Origin: Dehalococcoidia bacterium
GTDB taxonomy: Bacteria; Chloroflexota; Dehalococcoidia; E44-bin15
Length of the DNA: 64,000 nt
NCBI GenBank assembly: GCA_041649635.1
Contig: JBAZMV010000002.1
Coordinates: 1-64,000, forward strand
Direction of reading: 5' to 3'
Part shown: positions 24,335-33,710 of the stretch, piece after piece
How the letters are laid out: each line of letters begins with the position of its first letter
Position numbering within the stretch: position 1 is the stretch's first letter
The notes under the pieces: generated by a model
The model's database searches: none
What the model saw: only the letters and a program-made list of their open reading frames with translations
Told to the model about the DNA's origin: nothing
Program-made: the position numbers and the translations under genes

Positions 24335-25176
24335 CCCCTTCTCCTTCTCGGGTTCCTGGGCGGTCTGGATTGTCTCTCCCGATCGCTGCTTAGTTCTTCA
24401 AGAGGGACTTCTACTACAGCCTCGCTCTCAAGCCGGACCGATACCGTCTCCTTCAGGGGATTTCCTCCTATAACTGTTCCTGTTCCAACAGGCGTGCTTA
24501 CCTGCTGGCCGACGGGCGGCAGTTTTTCTTTCATGGCGCGGTACTGGCTGCTTTCGTAACTCAGACAGCACAGAAGCCTGCCGCAGGTGCCGGATATCTT
24601 GGTGGGGTTAAGCGGAAGATCCTGTTCTTTGGCCATCTTTATAGAGACGGGACTGAACTCGGAGAGGAACGAGGCGCAGCAAAGCGGCAGGCCGCACTTG
24701 CCATGGCCGCCGAGGAGCTTGGCCTCATCCCGCGGGCCCACCTGGCGCAGTTCGACGCGTATCCGGCACGTCGACGTCAGTTCCTTGAGCAGGTCGCGGA
24801 AGTCGATGCGTCCTTCGGCGCTGAAGTAGACCGTGATGCGCGTGCCGTCGAGATTGCACTCCGCCGTGATGAACTTCATGGGCAGATTGAGTTTATTGCT
24901 TATCTTTATACAGTTATCTAGTATCTCGCGCTCTTTGATAGTGAATTCATCGCGCTTCTTGAAGTCATCATCCACGGCTTTGCGCAGGACGGGTTTGAGC
25001 GGCTCGGTCAACTCGCCGTCGAGGACCTGCTTTGGGGCTACGACCACCTTGCCCAGCTCCGGCCCTCGCCCGGTTTCGACGACGACCCATTCATTGATGC
25101 CGGCGATTACACCCGACGGATCGAAGTAGTAAATCTTACCGGCGTTCTTGAATCTTATACCTATCACTTCGCTCAT
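24331..25176 (-). CDS. PSP1-domain (RicT/YaaT-like) protein
   Basis: A 281-residue protein with the PSP1 fold (about 60-165: KFITAECNLDGTRITVYFSA, RIDFRDLLKELTS) and the two cysteine motifs CGLPLCC and CGRLLCCLSYE. In the Bacillus RicAFT complex these ligate Fe-S clusters and affect mRNA processing. The C-terminus ends in a proline/arginine-rich tail. It is encoded directly after holB with a 4-base overlap, the standard holB-yaaT arrangement. Confidence 0.9.
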   Translation of the reverse strand: MSEVIGIRFKNAGKIYYFDPSGVIAGINEWVVVETGRGPELGKVVVAPKQVLDGELTEPLKPVLRKAVDDDFKKRDEFTIKEREILDNCIKISNKLNLPMKFITAECNLDGTRITVYFSAEGRIDFRDLLKELTSTCRIRVELRQVGPRDEAKLLGGHGKCGLPLCCASFLSEFSPVSIKMAKEQDLPLNPTKISGTCGRLLCCLSYESSQYRAMKEKLPPVGQQVSTPVGTGTVIGGNPLKETVSVRLESEAVVEVPLEELSSDRERQSRPPRNPRRRRG

Positions 25177-26180
25177 GGCTTTACAGTATCAGCAACCTTT
25201 CTCCTGGGCATGTCCAGTATCAACACATCGAGCACAAGCCGCGGGTTGGCGTTGTTCTTCAGTAATATTCCTGTCTGGATCAGGCTCGCTATGAAATTAC
25301 TGATATCTATTATGTCATAACAGGCTTCCTCGCGAAAGAGCGTTTCCCTGAAATCAACGTTAGTTATAATGTCGCGGCATCCGCTCTTTATCAGGAGCAA
25401 GTCGCGCCACCAGCTTATCCATAATGATAGCAGCTTCTGCACCTCGGCGCGGTTCTTGCTGAACCGGCCGGCTATACTTGCCGAGTATGAAAATTTGTCG
25501 ATACGGTCTGACTTGGCGATGTCGATGAGCGTTTCTATATGCTCTTTGCGGCTCTCCAATGTCTCCGGGTCGGAGGAGGCTTGAACTGCCCAGCCCATGC
25601 AGCCCGATGACAGCCTGGACAACACACGGGCGTCGTCAGGCTTAACGCTCCAGTGTTCTATCAGGGCATTCTTAATATCGGATACGGCTACCGGCCTGAG
25701 CTCCAGTTTCTGGCAGCGCGATAGTATTGTGGACAACAGAGATTTCTCGTTGGCGGACAGCAGGATGATGTACACGAAGGGAGGGGGCTCTTCAAGAGTC
25801 TTCAGTAGGCAGTTCGTCGCCTCGGATGACATCAGTTCGGCGTTGTCGATGATGAATACCCGGCATCGGCCCTCGAAAGGCTTCAGCGAGGCGTAACGCT
25901 CCAGTTCCCTTATCTGATCTATCGACACCTCGGTTCTGCCAGTCGTATCGATGATCTGCACGTCGGCATGCTGTGAAGCCATTATGCGACTGCATGAGGC
26001 GCATGTCCCGCACGGCCTGTCGCCGCTCTCGCAGTTCAATGCCTGCGCCAGACTGATTGCCAGCGTCATCTTGCCCACCTGCGCCGGGCCTATGAATACG
26101 TAAGCATGAGACAGCCTGTCGTTCTTCAGGCTGTTATCCAGCAGCCTAACTGCCGCTTCATGTCCTACAATGTTCCACAT
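25173..26180 (-). CDS. holB: DNA polymerase III delta' subunit
   Basis: A 335-residue clamp-loader subunit. It starts IVGHEAAVRLLDNSL, and HAYVFIGPAQVGKMTLA is the family P-loop, here with Met after the Lys, so ATP hydrolysis is doubtful, as in other delta' subunits. A zinc module CGTCASC (with Cys upstream) and the SRC motif (STILSRCQKLEL) follow, and NCLLKTLEEPPP is diagnostic. It acts with tau/gamma and delta to load the sliding clamp. Confidence 0.93.
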   Translation of the reverse strand: MWNIVGHEAAVRLLDNSLKNDRLSHAYVFIGPAQVGKMTLAISLAQALNCESGDRPCGTCASCSRIMASQHADVQIIDTTGRTEVSIDQIRELERYASLKPFEGRCRVFIIDNAELMSSEATNCLLKTLEEPPPFVYIILLSANEKSLLSTILSRCQKLELRPVAVSDIKNALIEHWSVKPDDARVLSRLSSGCMGWAVQASSDPETLESRKEHIETLIDIAKSDRIDKFSYSASIAGRFSKNRAEVQKLLSLWISWWRDLLLIKSGCRDIITNVDFRETLFREEACYDIIDISNFIASLIQTGILLKNNANPRLVLDVLILDMPRRKVADTVKP

Positions 26181-26224
26181 CAGATGTCGTATCCTCTAAG
26201 CTGTAGGGCGAATTTCCAATCCGC

Positions 26225-26480
26225 CGTTTTGTAATATTCGGCGGGTTACACTGCGTTAAACCCGCCCTACGGCTACCCTACAATTATATGTCATTGCGAG
26301 GCGTCCTTCCATGATATTGAGGTATATGTAAGGGCGACGTGGCAATCTCGGCGTTTGTGTAGTAGGGGCACGGCGCGCCGTGCCCCTACGTGATTGTACG
26401 ATAATGTCGAGATTGCTTCGCCGTTTCAAAGAGCGGCTCGCAATGACCGTCGACAGGGCGTATCGCGATACGCCCCTACA
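26225..26480. repeat. nested palindromic repeats between holB and lysA
   Basis: No gene. An outer element starts GTCATTGCGAG (about 26291) and ends CTCGCAATGAC (about 26446), with inner partners GGCAATCTCG and CGAGATTGC. Inside it 26362-26389 is a perfect 28-base palindrome bounded by GTAGGGGC and GCCCCTAC. Another inverted repeat around GGCGGGTT/AACCCGCC lies at about 26238-26264. Confidence 0.75.
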
Positions 26481-26489
26481 TGTAAATCT

Positions 26490-27794
26490 TTAAACCATGT
26501 CGCACTTGGTCAGGTCTTTGTATGTCTCACGGCGGCGTATCAGTTTGGCCTTGCCGTCCCTGACCAGCACGATGGGTGGCTTAAGCGATGCGTTATAGTT
26601 GGACGCCATCGATAGACAGTAGGCGCCGCAGCAGGGCACGGCTATGATGTCGCCAGATTCGATCTTCGGCATGTCGATGTCTCTGATAAGTATGTCGCCC
26701 GATTCGCAGTACTTTCCGCCGATGGTGACGGTTTCCGTTTTCGCCTTACCCGATTCGACCGCTTTGTTGGCGATCAGCGCTTCATACTTCGCCCCGTACA
26801 GGCTGGGACGTATGTTATCGCTCATGCCGCCGTCGACGAGCACGTATTTGCGCACGCCCTCGATGTCCTTTATCGCGCCGACGGTATAGAGCGCCATCCC
26901 TGCCTGCCCCACGATGGAGCGCCCCGGCTCCACGACGAGGTGCGGCAATTCGAGTTTGGCCGTTTTGCAGCGCTTAATGACGTTCGATGTAATCATTTCG
27001 GCGAAATCATCCACGGACGGAGGTTCGTCATCGCTAAGATACGCTATGCCCAGGCCCCCGCCGGTGACGAGCATCCGCATCTCGAATCCGTTCTTGCGCT
27101 TCATGGCGGCGGCGAAATCGACGACGACCTTTATCGACTTAAAGTATGGTTTCATGTCGAAAAGCTGTGAGCCGATGTGGAAATGCAGCCCGACCAGATT
27201 CAGCCATTTTGAAGCCATCGCCGTTTCAACGGCGTCCCCGGCCTGGCTCATGAGGAAGCCGAACTTGCTGTCCACGTTGCCGGTGGTGAGATAGGCGTGT
27301 GTGTGCGGGTCGATGCCCGGAGACAGGCGCAGCAGAACGTCCTGTTGTACCTTTGCCTTCTTCGCCACGTCGCTCAGGACGGACAGCTCGTGGAAGTTGT
27401 CGACGATGATATATTTGACGCCCCATGCCACCGCTTCCTCCAACTCGGCGCGGGACTTGTTGTTGCCGTTGAAGTACACCCGCCTCATGGGGAAGCCCGT
27501 TTCTTTGGCTATGGCGATCTCGCCCGCGGAGACGGCGTCCAGGCTCAGGCCTTCTTCGTTGAAAAGCTGCGCCAGCGCCTTGTTGATATAGGCCTTGCAG
27601 GCGTAGCTTATCGTGCTGTCCGGGTAGCGTTTCTGGAACGCCTTGCGGTACTCGGAGCACCTGCCGCGCAGTGTGGCCTCGTCGAAGATGTAGAGCGGCG
27701 TGCCGAACTCTTTGGCCAGCGCCACCGTATCACACCCGCCGATGGTGAGGCGGCCTTTGTTGATCTTTGCCGTCGATGGGAATAATTTAAGCAT
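26490..27794 (-). CDS. lysA: diaminopimelate decarboxylase
   Basis: A 434-residue, fold-III PLP enzyme that converts meso-diaminopimelate to lysine. ISYACKAYINKALAQL carries the PLP lysine, GLHFHIGSQL and VTGGGLGIAY form the phosphate-binding region, VEPGRSIVGQAGMALY is typical, and the C-terminal domain has the CESGD substrate motif and CCGAYC. It stands alone, flanked on both sides by repeats. Confidence 0.95.
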   Translation of the reverse strand: MLKLFPSTAKINKGRLTIGGCDTVALAKEFGTPLYIFDEATLRGRCSEYRKAFQKRYPDSTISYACKAYINKALAQLFNEEGLSLDAVSAGEIAIAKETGFPMRRVYFNGNNKSRAELEEAVAWGVKYIIVDNFHELSVLSDVAKKAKVQQDVLLRLSPGIDPHTHAYLTTGNVDSKFGFLMSQAGDAVETAMASKWLNLVGLHFHIGSQLFDMKPYFKSIKVVVDFAAAMKRKNGFEMRMLVTGGGLGIAYLSDDEPPSVDDFAEMITSNVIKRCKTAKLELPHLVVEPGRSIVGQAGMALYTVGAIKDIEGVRKYVLVDGGMSDNIRPSLYGAKYEALIANKAVESGKAKTETVTIGGKYCESGDILIRDIDMPKIESGDIIAVPCCGAYCLSMASNYNASLKPPIVLVRDGKAKLIRRRETYKDLTKCDMV

Positions 27795-27825
27795 TGATAG
27801 CTCCTATATATCTGTCGGTCACCGT

Positions 27826-28037
27826 GTAGGGGCGACCCTCGTGGTCGCCCGCAACGGGCAGACACAAGGCCTGCCCCTACATCGAAATCCCCCTTGGTCC
27901 CCCTTTATTAAAGGGGGATTCTTAGAAATGGGGGATACCCCCATTTCCCCCGGCAGGAAGCATCCTGCACCTCTTAAAACCCCGTCATTCCGGCGAAGGC
28001 CGGAATCCAGAAAGGGCACGGCACGCCGTGCCCCTAC
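27826..28037. repeat. repeat cluster between lysA and the MBL-fold gene
   Basis: 27826-27880 is a GTAGGGGC...GCCCCTAC element. 27888-27975 is a C/G-tract double hairpin. 27984-28009 is a GTCATTCCGGCGAAGGCCGG hairpin. 28014-28037 is the end of another element (GGCACGGCACGCCGTGCC, then CCTAC). The last one contains the stop codon of the neighbouring gene. Confidence 0.75.
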
Positions 28038-28864
28038 AGCGGTTTGAACGTGCCGTACTGCCCGTCGCCCGCTGAAACGACCTTCCCCTCTTTCTCCAGC
28101 TTGAGCAGGTGGGCGTAGGTCTGCCCCTTGGCTACTGCGAAGAGGAAGCCGTTGAGCTCCGGATATATCGCGGAGGTGATGTCCTTCACCGTGTCCCTGC
28201 CCTTCTTCAGCAGGTCGAACACCTGCCGCTCGCGCATTATGCGGTGCTCTATCAGATCCTCTATCCTCTTGCGCGCCTCCGTTATGGGCGGCCCGTGCGC
28301 CGGCAGCATCAGGTCGACATCGTATTTTAACAGTTTCCGTAGCGATTCGATATACTGCGTCATGTCGCCCCAGGGCGGCTGGAGGGCGGTGGTCGTCTTG
28401 GACAGCACGTGGTCGCCGGAGAACATTATTCTTCTATCTCGAATATAGAGGCACATGTGTCCGGGGTTGTGGCCCGGCGTGTGCACCACTTCCAGGTCGA
28501 TGCCGCCCAGCGATATGATCTCCCCGTCATTGACCCTCTTGTCGATGGGGATGTCGGTCACCTCCGCCGAATGCAGTATCGATTGAGCGCCCGTTCTCCT
28601 TTTCAGCAGTGTAAGCCCGCTGATGTGGTCCGGGTGGGCGTGGGTGATGATCAGGTACTCTATCCTTGCCGGGGGCACGCTTTTTACGTATTCTAGGTAA
28701 GTTTCCGCTATCTCGTCCTGTCCGTAAGCGGTGTCTATGAGCGCGCCCTTTTCGCCTGCGACGAAGTAAACGCGAGGAGCCGAGTGGCCCATCAGCCTGT
28801 CGAATTTTGTGGGTATATCGTGAATGCCGGGAAAGATTTCCATATTGCTGTACCTGTGAGCCAT
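28034..28864 (-). CDS. metallo-beta-lactamase-fold hydrolase
   Basis: A protein of about 276 residues with the MBL metal motifs: THAHPDH (HxHxDH), a later VVHTPGHNPGHMCLY, MFSGDH, and LMLPAHGPP. It also has a C-terminal helical domain (about 200-276) like that of the LACTB2/glyoxalase-II-like group. It should bind two zinc ions; the substrate is unknown. ATG 28864 or 28843 (MEIFPGIHDI) could start it; the second has a weak AGG upstream. The stop codon TAG lies in the outer end of a GTAGGGGC repeat. Confidence 0.85.
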   Translation of the reverse strand: MAHRYSNMEIFPGIHDIPTKFDRLMGHSAPRVYFVAGEKGALIDTAYGQDEIAETYLEYVKSVPPARIEYLIITHAHPDHISGLTLLKRRTGAQSILHSAEVTDIPIDKRVNDGEIISLGGIDLEVVHTPGHNPGHMCLYIRDRRIMFSGDHVLSKTTTALQPPWGDMTQYIESLRKLLKYDVDLMLPAHGPPITEARKRIEDLIEHRIMRERQVFDLLKKGRDTVKDITSAIYPELNGFLFAVAKGQTYAHLLKLEKEGKVVSAGDGQYGTFKPL

Positions 28865-28911
28865 ATTAGCAACTGGGGTATTCAAAGTCAACCTAAAAAA
28901 ATTAGCCTAGC

Positions 28912-28940
28912 TTGACATGCTCTGGTATCCGAATTAAAGT
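28912..28940 (+). promoter_or_regulatory. promoter of the LNR protease gene
   Basis: TTGACA (28912-28917), a 17-base spacer and TAAAGT (28935-28940), about 75 bases before the ATG. Confidence 0.5.
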
Positions 28941-29015
28941 AATGCCAACTTACATTGTACTATTGGACTCGGATGGTATTACTCTTCAGGAATAATTGAA
29001 AGGGGGTAACTGCAA

Positions 29016-30513
29016 ATGAAAAAGAGAGACATTGTTTTGTTGCAGCTACTCCTAGCGTTAGTATTGGTGAGCTCCGCTGTATTCGGCTTAGCATGTGATC
29101 CCAAAACCCATTCCTTGTCCGTTACTGTTGATGGTAATGGGGTTGTTTCGCCTTCTTCAGGCACGTTTGAAGACGGAGAGTTGGTTATGCTTACCGCGGT
29201 TCCTGCATCTGGATGGAAGTTCGATTACTGGGATGGTTCTATCTCTGGGAATGAGAATCCGGTTTATGTGCGTATACATTCTGATAAGAGTATAGAAGCC
29301 CATTTCATTGTTGAGCCTACTCCTACGATTGTGTATACGCCAACGTCAACGCCTGCATCTACGGCTGCTGTTGAGGATGTCGTGGATATGGTGTCTGACG
29401 CTGTTGTAAGAATTACGACAGCAAGCGGATCGGGTACCGGTATGATTATTGATGAAAGTGGTTATATCTTAACTGCCAACCATGTTATTGAAGGCTACAC
29501 ATATGTGACAGTTTATCTGGGAAGTGGTGAACAGTTCAGTGGAATAGTGACCCGGCTGTGATGCGGTCAATGACCTCGCTGTTGTCAAGATTGATGGCAG
29601 CGGCCTTCCGACAGTGATGCTTGGCGACTCCGATGTGCTCAGACCGGGACAGGGAGCTATTGCTATAGGATATCCTTTGGATCTGGCTGGGGGTGTAACA
29701 GTAACTCAGGGGATTGTTTCTGCATTGAGAGAAGATGGTCTAATTCAGACCGATGCTGCACTTAATCCCGGTAATAGTGGCGGTCCGCTAGTAACTATGG
29801 CGGGTGAAATCATTGGAGTCAATGATATGAAGTGGGTTTCTGAAGATGTGGAGGGTATAGGTTTTGCTGTAGCTATCAATATTGCGAAGCAGCTCATTCC
29901 TGAATTGAGGGATGGAAGATTAGCATGTGTTCCAGGTGCCGTACCAACCTCTACTCCTAGTTCTTACTGTGCTGCAGGATGTCCAGATTACTGGATTGGT
30001 GACGGCTATTGTGACAGCGCCTGCAATAATTATGCATGTAATTATGACGGGGGCGACTGTAGTGCCAGTTACTGTGCCACAGGGTGTCCCTGGTCCTGGG
30101 TAGGTGACGGGTACTGTGACAGTGCATGCAACGTCGCAGCTTGCAACTATGACGACGGGGACTGTACAAGTCAGGGCGAGTGGTGCTCGGATTACTGTAT
30201 GTGGGCGTGGGTCGGAGATGGAATCTGCGACAATTGGGAAGGTGGCTGCTATACGGCCTCCTGCAACTGGGATGGAGGGGATTGTAATGCGACGAGCGGC
30301 TACTGCGCGACGAATTGTCCTGATTACTGGGTAGGAGATGGAATCTGCGATTGGGATGAATGTAACAACACAGCCTGTAATTACGATGGCGGTGATTGCG
30401 CCGGTTATTGTGCAGATGGATGCAGGTGGGAATGGGTCGGTGACGGCTTATGTGATGACTGGTTAGGCTGTTATGTGGCGGAATGCAACTGGGACGGCGG
30501 CGACTGCAATTAA
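29016..30513 (+). CDS. HtrA-like serine protease with five LNR (Notch-type) modules, +1 frameshifted
   Basis: Two consecutive frames make one protein. The first part (29016-29561) has a signal peptide with Cys after the hydrophobic stretch (VFGLAC, possibly a lipoprotein), an InlB-type repeat domain (LSVTVDGNGVVSPSSGTFED, SGWKFDYWDG), a Pro/Thr linker, and the protease start with the catalytic His in LTANHVIEG. It then stops. Shifting by +1 near 29551-29560 continues DAVNDLAVVKIDG with the catalytic Asp, then LNPGNSGGPLV with the catalytic Ser. The second part ends with five cysteine-rich LNR modules (each like WVGDGYCDSACN ... CNYDGGDC). Without the shift, no intact triad is made. The sequence is either an indel in a CCC run (29551-29553), a pseudogene, or a recoding site at CTG TGA T. 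GGGGG upstream fits as ribosome binding site. The protein is secreted or lipid-anchored. Confidence 0.8.
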
Positions 30514-30602
30514 TGACATATCAGTGTCTGTTCATAGATTAACCATTGGTATATGATTCTAAAGCCTTAGCATCGTCGATAATATAAACGAAAGGCATTT
30601 CA

Positions 30603-31865
30603 TTGTACAGCAAACATATTCTTAAAAACGGCCTACGCATAATCACCAGCAACATGCCCTCCACGCGTTCGGTATGCGTAGCCGTATTCATAGGCATAGG
30701 CTCCCGCTATGAAAGCGATGAGGAAGCGGGTACCTGCCACTTCATCGAGCACATGTGTTTCAAGGGCACGCAGCGCCGTCCTTCCCCGATGGAGATAGCG
30801 GAGACGATTGAAGGCGTGGGCGGCATGATGAACGCGGGGACGGGCAAGGAGTTCACCACGTTCTGGTGCAAGGTGGCCAAGCCCCATTTCCCGCTGGCGC
30901 TGGACCTGCTGACGGATATACTGCGCAACTCCAAGTTCGACGCCGCGGATATGAACAGGGAGCGCGGGGTGATACTGGAGGAGCTCAAAGAGAGCATAGA
31001 TTCGCCGCAGGACAGGGCCTCGCTGCTGCTGAACGAGCTGATGTGGCCGGATCAGCCGATGGGGCGGGACATCATCGGTACAAGGGAGTCGATAAGCTCT
31101 CTCGATAGAGACGGCCTGTTGAAGTATATGATGGAATGCTACGGCCCGCGCAACTCGGTGGTGGCCATAGCCGGCGACCTGAACCATGACGATATCGTGT
31201 CGATTGTGGAAAAATCGTTTCAGGGATGGCCTAAGGTTAAGGCAAGGGCTTTTTCGCTTGCCGACGATTCGCAGGAGGGGCCGCGCATCAAGATCGAGAA
31301 GCGCGAAACGGAGCAGGCGCACCTGTGCCTGGGCGTGAAAGGATTGCCCGTGAGCCACCCCGACCGTTTCAAGCTGGACCTGCTGAACGTGGTGCTGGGC
31401 GGCGGGATGAGCAGCCGCCTCAATCAGGAGCTGCGCGAGAAGAGGGGGCTGGTATACGACGTGGACAGCTGCGTGGATTACCACATGGACTCGGGCGCGC
31501 TGACCGTTTACGCCGGGGTCGATCCGAGTAGCGCGGAGGACGCCCTGGCGGCCATCATGGAGGAGCTGTCCAAAATGAAGGAATCCGTCGAAGCTCCTGA
31601 ATTAACCAAGGTCAAGGAGCTGGTCAAGGGGCGGCTTTTGCTGGGCATGGAGGACACGAGGAGCGTGGCCAGCTGGGCCGGGAGGCAGGAGATACTGACG
31701 GGGCGTGTGCTTACAGTCGACGACGTTGTTGCGGCTATCGATGCCATTCGGGCCGAGGATATCGCCGGGGTGGCGCGGGATATATTTGTCGGGGAGCGGC
31801 TGAGCCTGGCGGCGGTGGGGCCGATCGCGTCCGAGAAGGGTTTGTACGATCGTCTGAGATTTTGA
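30603..31865 (+). CDS. M16-family zinc metalloprotease
   Basis: A 420-residue peptidase. The inverted zinc motif HFIEH (HxxEH, about residue 46) with the downstream Glu in RERGVILEELKES defines M16. VLGGGMSSRLNQELREKRGL is the conserved C-terminal-half motif (R and Y follow). Its length and single-chain arrangement match the YmxG/PqqL-like bacterial processing peptidases. The start is TTG, preceded by AAAGG. It is probably cytoplasmic, as no signal peptide is seen. Confidence 0.93.
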   Translation: MYSKHILKNGLRIITSNMPSTRSVCVAVFIGIGSRYESDEEAGTCHFIEHMCFKGTQRRPSPMEIAETIEGVGGMMNAGTGKEFTTFWCKVAKPHFPLALDLLTDILRNSKFDAADMNRERGVILEELKESIDSPQDRASLLLNELMWPDQPMGRDIIGTRESISSLDRDGLLKYMMECYGPRNSVVAIAGDLNHDDIVSIVEKSFQGWPKVKARAFSLADDSQEGPRIKIEKRETEQAHLCLGVKGLPVSHPDRFKLDLLNVVLGGGMSSRLNQELREKRGLVYDVDSCVDYHMDSGALTVYAGVDPSSAEDALAAIMEELSKMKESVEAPELTKVKELVKGRLLLGMEDTRSVASWAGRQEILTGRVLTVDDVVAAIDAIRAEDIAGVARDIFVGERLSLAAVGPIASEKGLYDRLRF

Positions 31866-31879
31866 TTGGCTGATCTTGG

Positions 31880-31944
31880 AAGGACTCGCAATGACATAGT
31901 TTTTTCATGGGGTCGGGTAGGGGCAATTCATGAATTGCCCCTAC
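31880..31944. repeat. CTCGCAATGAC fragment and a 28-base GTAGGGGC palindrome
   Basis: 31917-31944 is a perfect palindrome bounded by GTAGGGGC and GCCCCTAC with centre ATTCATGAAT. A partial CTCGCAATGAC end lies just before it (about 31885-31895). This is between the M16 gene and the groEL terminator. Confidence 0.8.
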
Positions 31945-31995
31945 GGTTCGCAAAGACGGTATGCGATGGTCGTCGTATCTATATATGTTATAGAA

Positions 31996-32032
31996 AAAAA
32001 GAGCGGCTGAGATTCCTCAGCCGCTCTTTGCT
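31996..32032 (-). terminator. bidirectional terminator between M16 and groEL
   Basis: Stem AGAGCGGCTGAG / CTCAGCCGCTCT, with T-rich flanks on both strands. On the minus strand it is followed by TTTTTTTCTATA. It serves groEL and possibly the M16 gene. Confidence 0.9.
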
Positions 32033-32052
32033 ATTCAAATGATGTGGGATTT

Positions 32053-33663
32053 CTAGTACTCGGGCATGGGAGGAGGAGGAGCCATAGTCTCCTTCTCTTT
32101 GACATCGGCGATCAGGCACTCGGTGGTAAGAACCATGGCCGCTATGCTGGCCGCGTTCTCCAGGCCTGCGCGCGTGACCTTTGCCGGGTCGATGATGCCG
32201 CGTCTCTTCATGTCGGCGTATTCGTCCCTGAGGGCGTCGTAGCCTATGCCGGCCTTCTTACTCTTAACATAGTTAACAACCACCGATCCCTCTTTGCCGG
32301 CGTTGAGCGCTATCATACGCAGCGGCTCTTCCAGAGCGCGTCTGACTATTGCTACGCCTGTAGCCTCGTCTCCGGTCAGCTTCAATTTATTGAGGGACGG
32401 GATGACGTTGATGAACGCCACGCCTCCGCCGGGCACGATGCCCTCTTCCACGGCGGCCCTTGTCGCAGACAGCGCGTCCTCGACGCGGTGCTTCTTCTCT
32501 TTGAGCTCGACCTCGGTGGCGGCTCCAACCTTGAGAACCGCGACGCCGCCGGCCAGCTTGGCCAGTCTTTCCTGAAGCTTCTCCCTGTCGAATTCGGAGG
32601 TGGTCTCCTCGATGAGGGTCTTTATCTGCTTAATGCGGCCTTCGATAGCCTTATCGTTGCCCCTGCCTTCGATTATGACAGTCTCTTCTTTGGTGGAGAT
32701 TATCTTGCGGGCCCGGCCCAGGTCTTCAATCGTTACCGAGTCGATCTTGCGGCCCATTTCCTCGGTTATGAGCTGTCCGCCGGTGAGCACGGCGATGTCC
32801 TCAAGCATAGCCTTGCGCCTGTCGCCGAAACCGGGGGCTTTCACGGCTATACAATTGATTATGCCCCTGAGCTTGTTGACCACGAGGGTGGCCAGCGCTT
32901 CGCCGTCCAGGTCTTCGGCAATGATAACGAAATTCTTGCTCACCTGGAGCAGTTTCTCCAGCGTGGGCAGGAGGTCGGAAACCGCTGATATCTTTTTATC
33001 GGTTATCAGGATGTAAGGATCGTCCAGAACGGCTTCCATTCTCTCCGGGCTGGTGACGAAGTACGGCGATATGTAGCCGCGGTCGATCTGCATTCCTTCA
33101 ACATATTCGGTCTCGAACTTGATGCCCTTGCCTTCCTCTACCGTAACAACCCCGTCCTTGCCGACCTTCTCCATGACCTCGGCGATGAGATTGCCTATCT
33201 CCTGATCCGCCGCCGATATCGATGCTACCTGCGCGACCTGCTCTTTGGAGGTCACGGGTGTGGCCATCTTCTTGAGGGCTTCAAGGACGACCTGTGTGCC
33301 TTTCTCGATTCCCCTCTTGATAGCCATGGGATTGGCTCCGGCCGCGACGTTCTTCATGCCCTCGTGCAGCATGACCTGTGCCAGCACCGTGGCCGTGGTC
33401 GTGCCGTCGCCGGCGATGTCGTTGGTCTTTGTTGCTACCTCTTTGATAAGCTGAGCGCCGATATTCTCGAACGGGTCCTGCAAGTCGATCTCTTTCGCTA
33501 TGGTCACGCCGTCGTTGGTGATGGTCGGCGGCCCGAATTTCTTATCCAGGACTACGTTTCTTCCCTTGGGGCCAAGGGTTATTTTTACCGCATTCGCAAG
33601 AGCGTCAATGCCGTTCTTTAGGCTTCTTCTTGATTCTTCACTATATACTAACTGTTTTGCCAT
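32053..33663 (-). CDS. groEL: chaperonin GroEL
   Basis: At 536 residues this is the full-length 60-kDa chaperonin that folds proteins in a double ring with GroES. ALANAVKITLGPKGRNVVLD and GDGTTTATVLAQ are the nucleotide-binding motifs, and AAVEEGIVPGGGVAF is the C-terminal signature. The extreme C-terminus is unusual: it ends APPPPMPEY rather than the usual GGM repeats. It follows groES by 47 bases and is transcribed from a CIRCE-controlled promoter. Confidence 0.97.
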   Translation of the reverse strand: MAKQLVYSEESRRSLKNGIDALANAVKITLGPKGRNVVLDKKFGPPTITNDGVTIAKEIDLQDPFENIGAQLIKEVATKTNDIAGDGTTTATVLAQVMLHEGMKNVAAGANPMAIKRGIEKGTQVVLEALKKMATPVTSKEQVAQVASISAADQEIGNLIAEVMEKVGKDGVVTVEEGKGIKFETEYVEGMQIDRGYISPYFVTSPERMEAVLDDPYILITDKKISAVSDLLPTLEKLLQVSKNFVIIAEDLDGEALATLVVNKLRGIINCIAVKAPGFGDRRKAMLEDIAVLTGGQLITEEMGRKIDSVTIEDLGRARKIISTKEETVIIEGRGNDKAIEGRIKQIKTLIEETTSEFDREKLQERLAKLAGGVAVLKVGAATEVELKEKKHRVEDALSATRAAVEEGIVPGGGVAFINVIPSLNKLKLTGDEATGVAIVRRALEEPLRMIALNAGKEGSVVVNYVKSKKAGIGYDALRDEYADMKRRGIIDPAKVTRAGLENAASIAAMVLTTECLIADVKEKETMAPPPPMPEY

Positions 33664-33710
33664 TTTCCCTCCTTCTCCGTATGAAAATTATTTCCGTAAA
33701 ATTGAAGACT

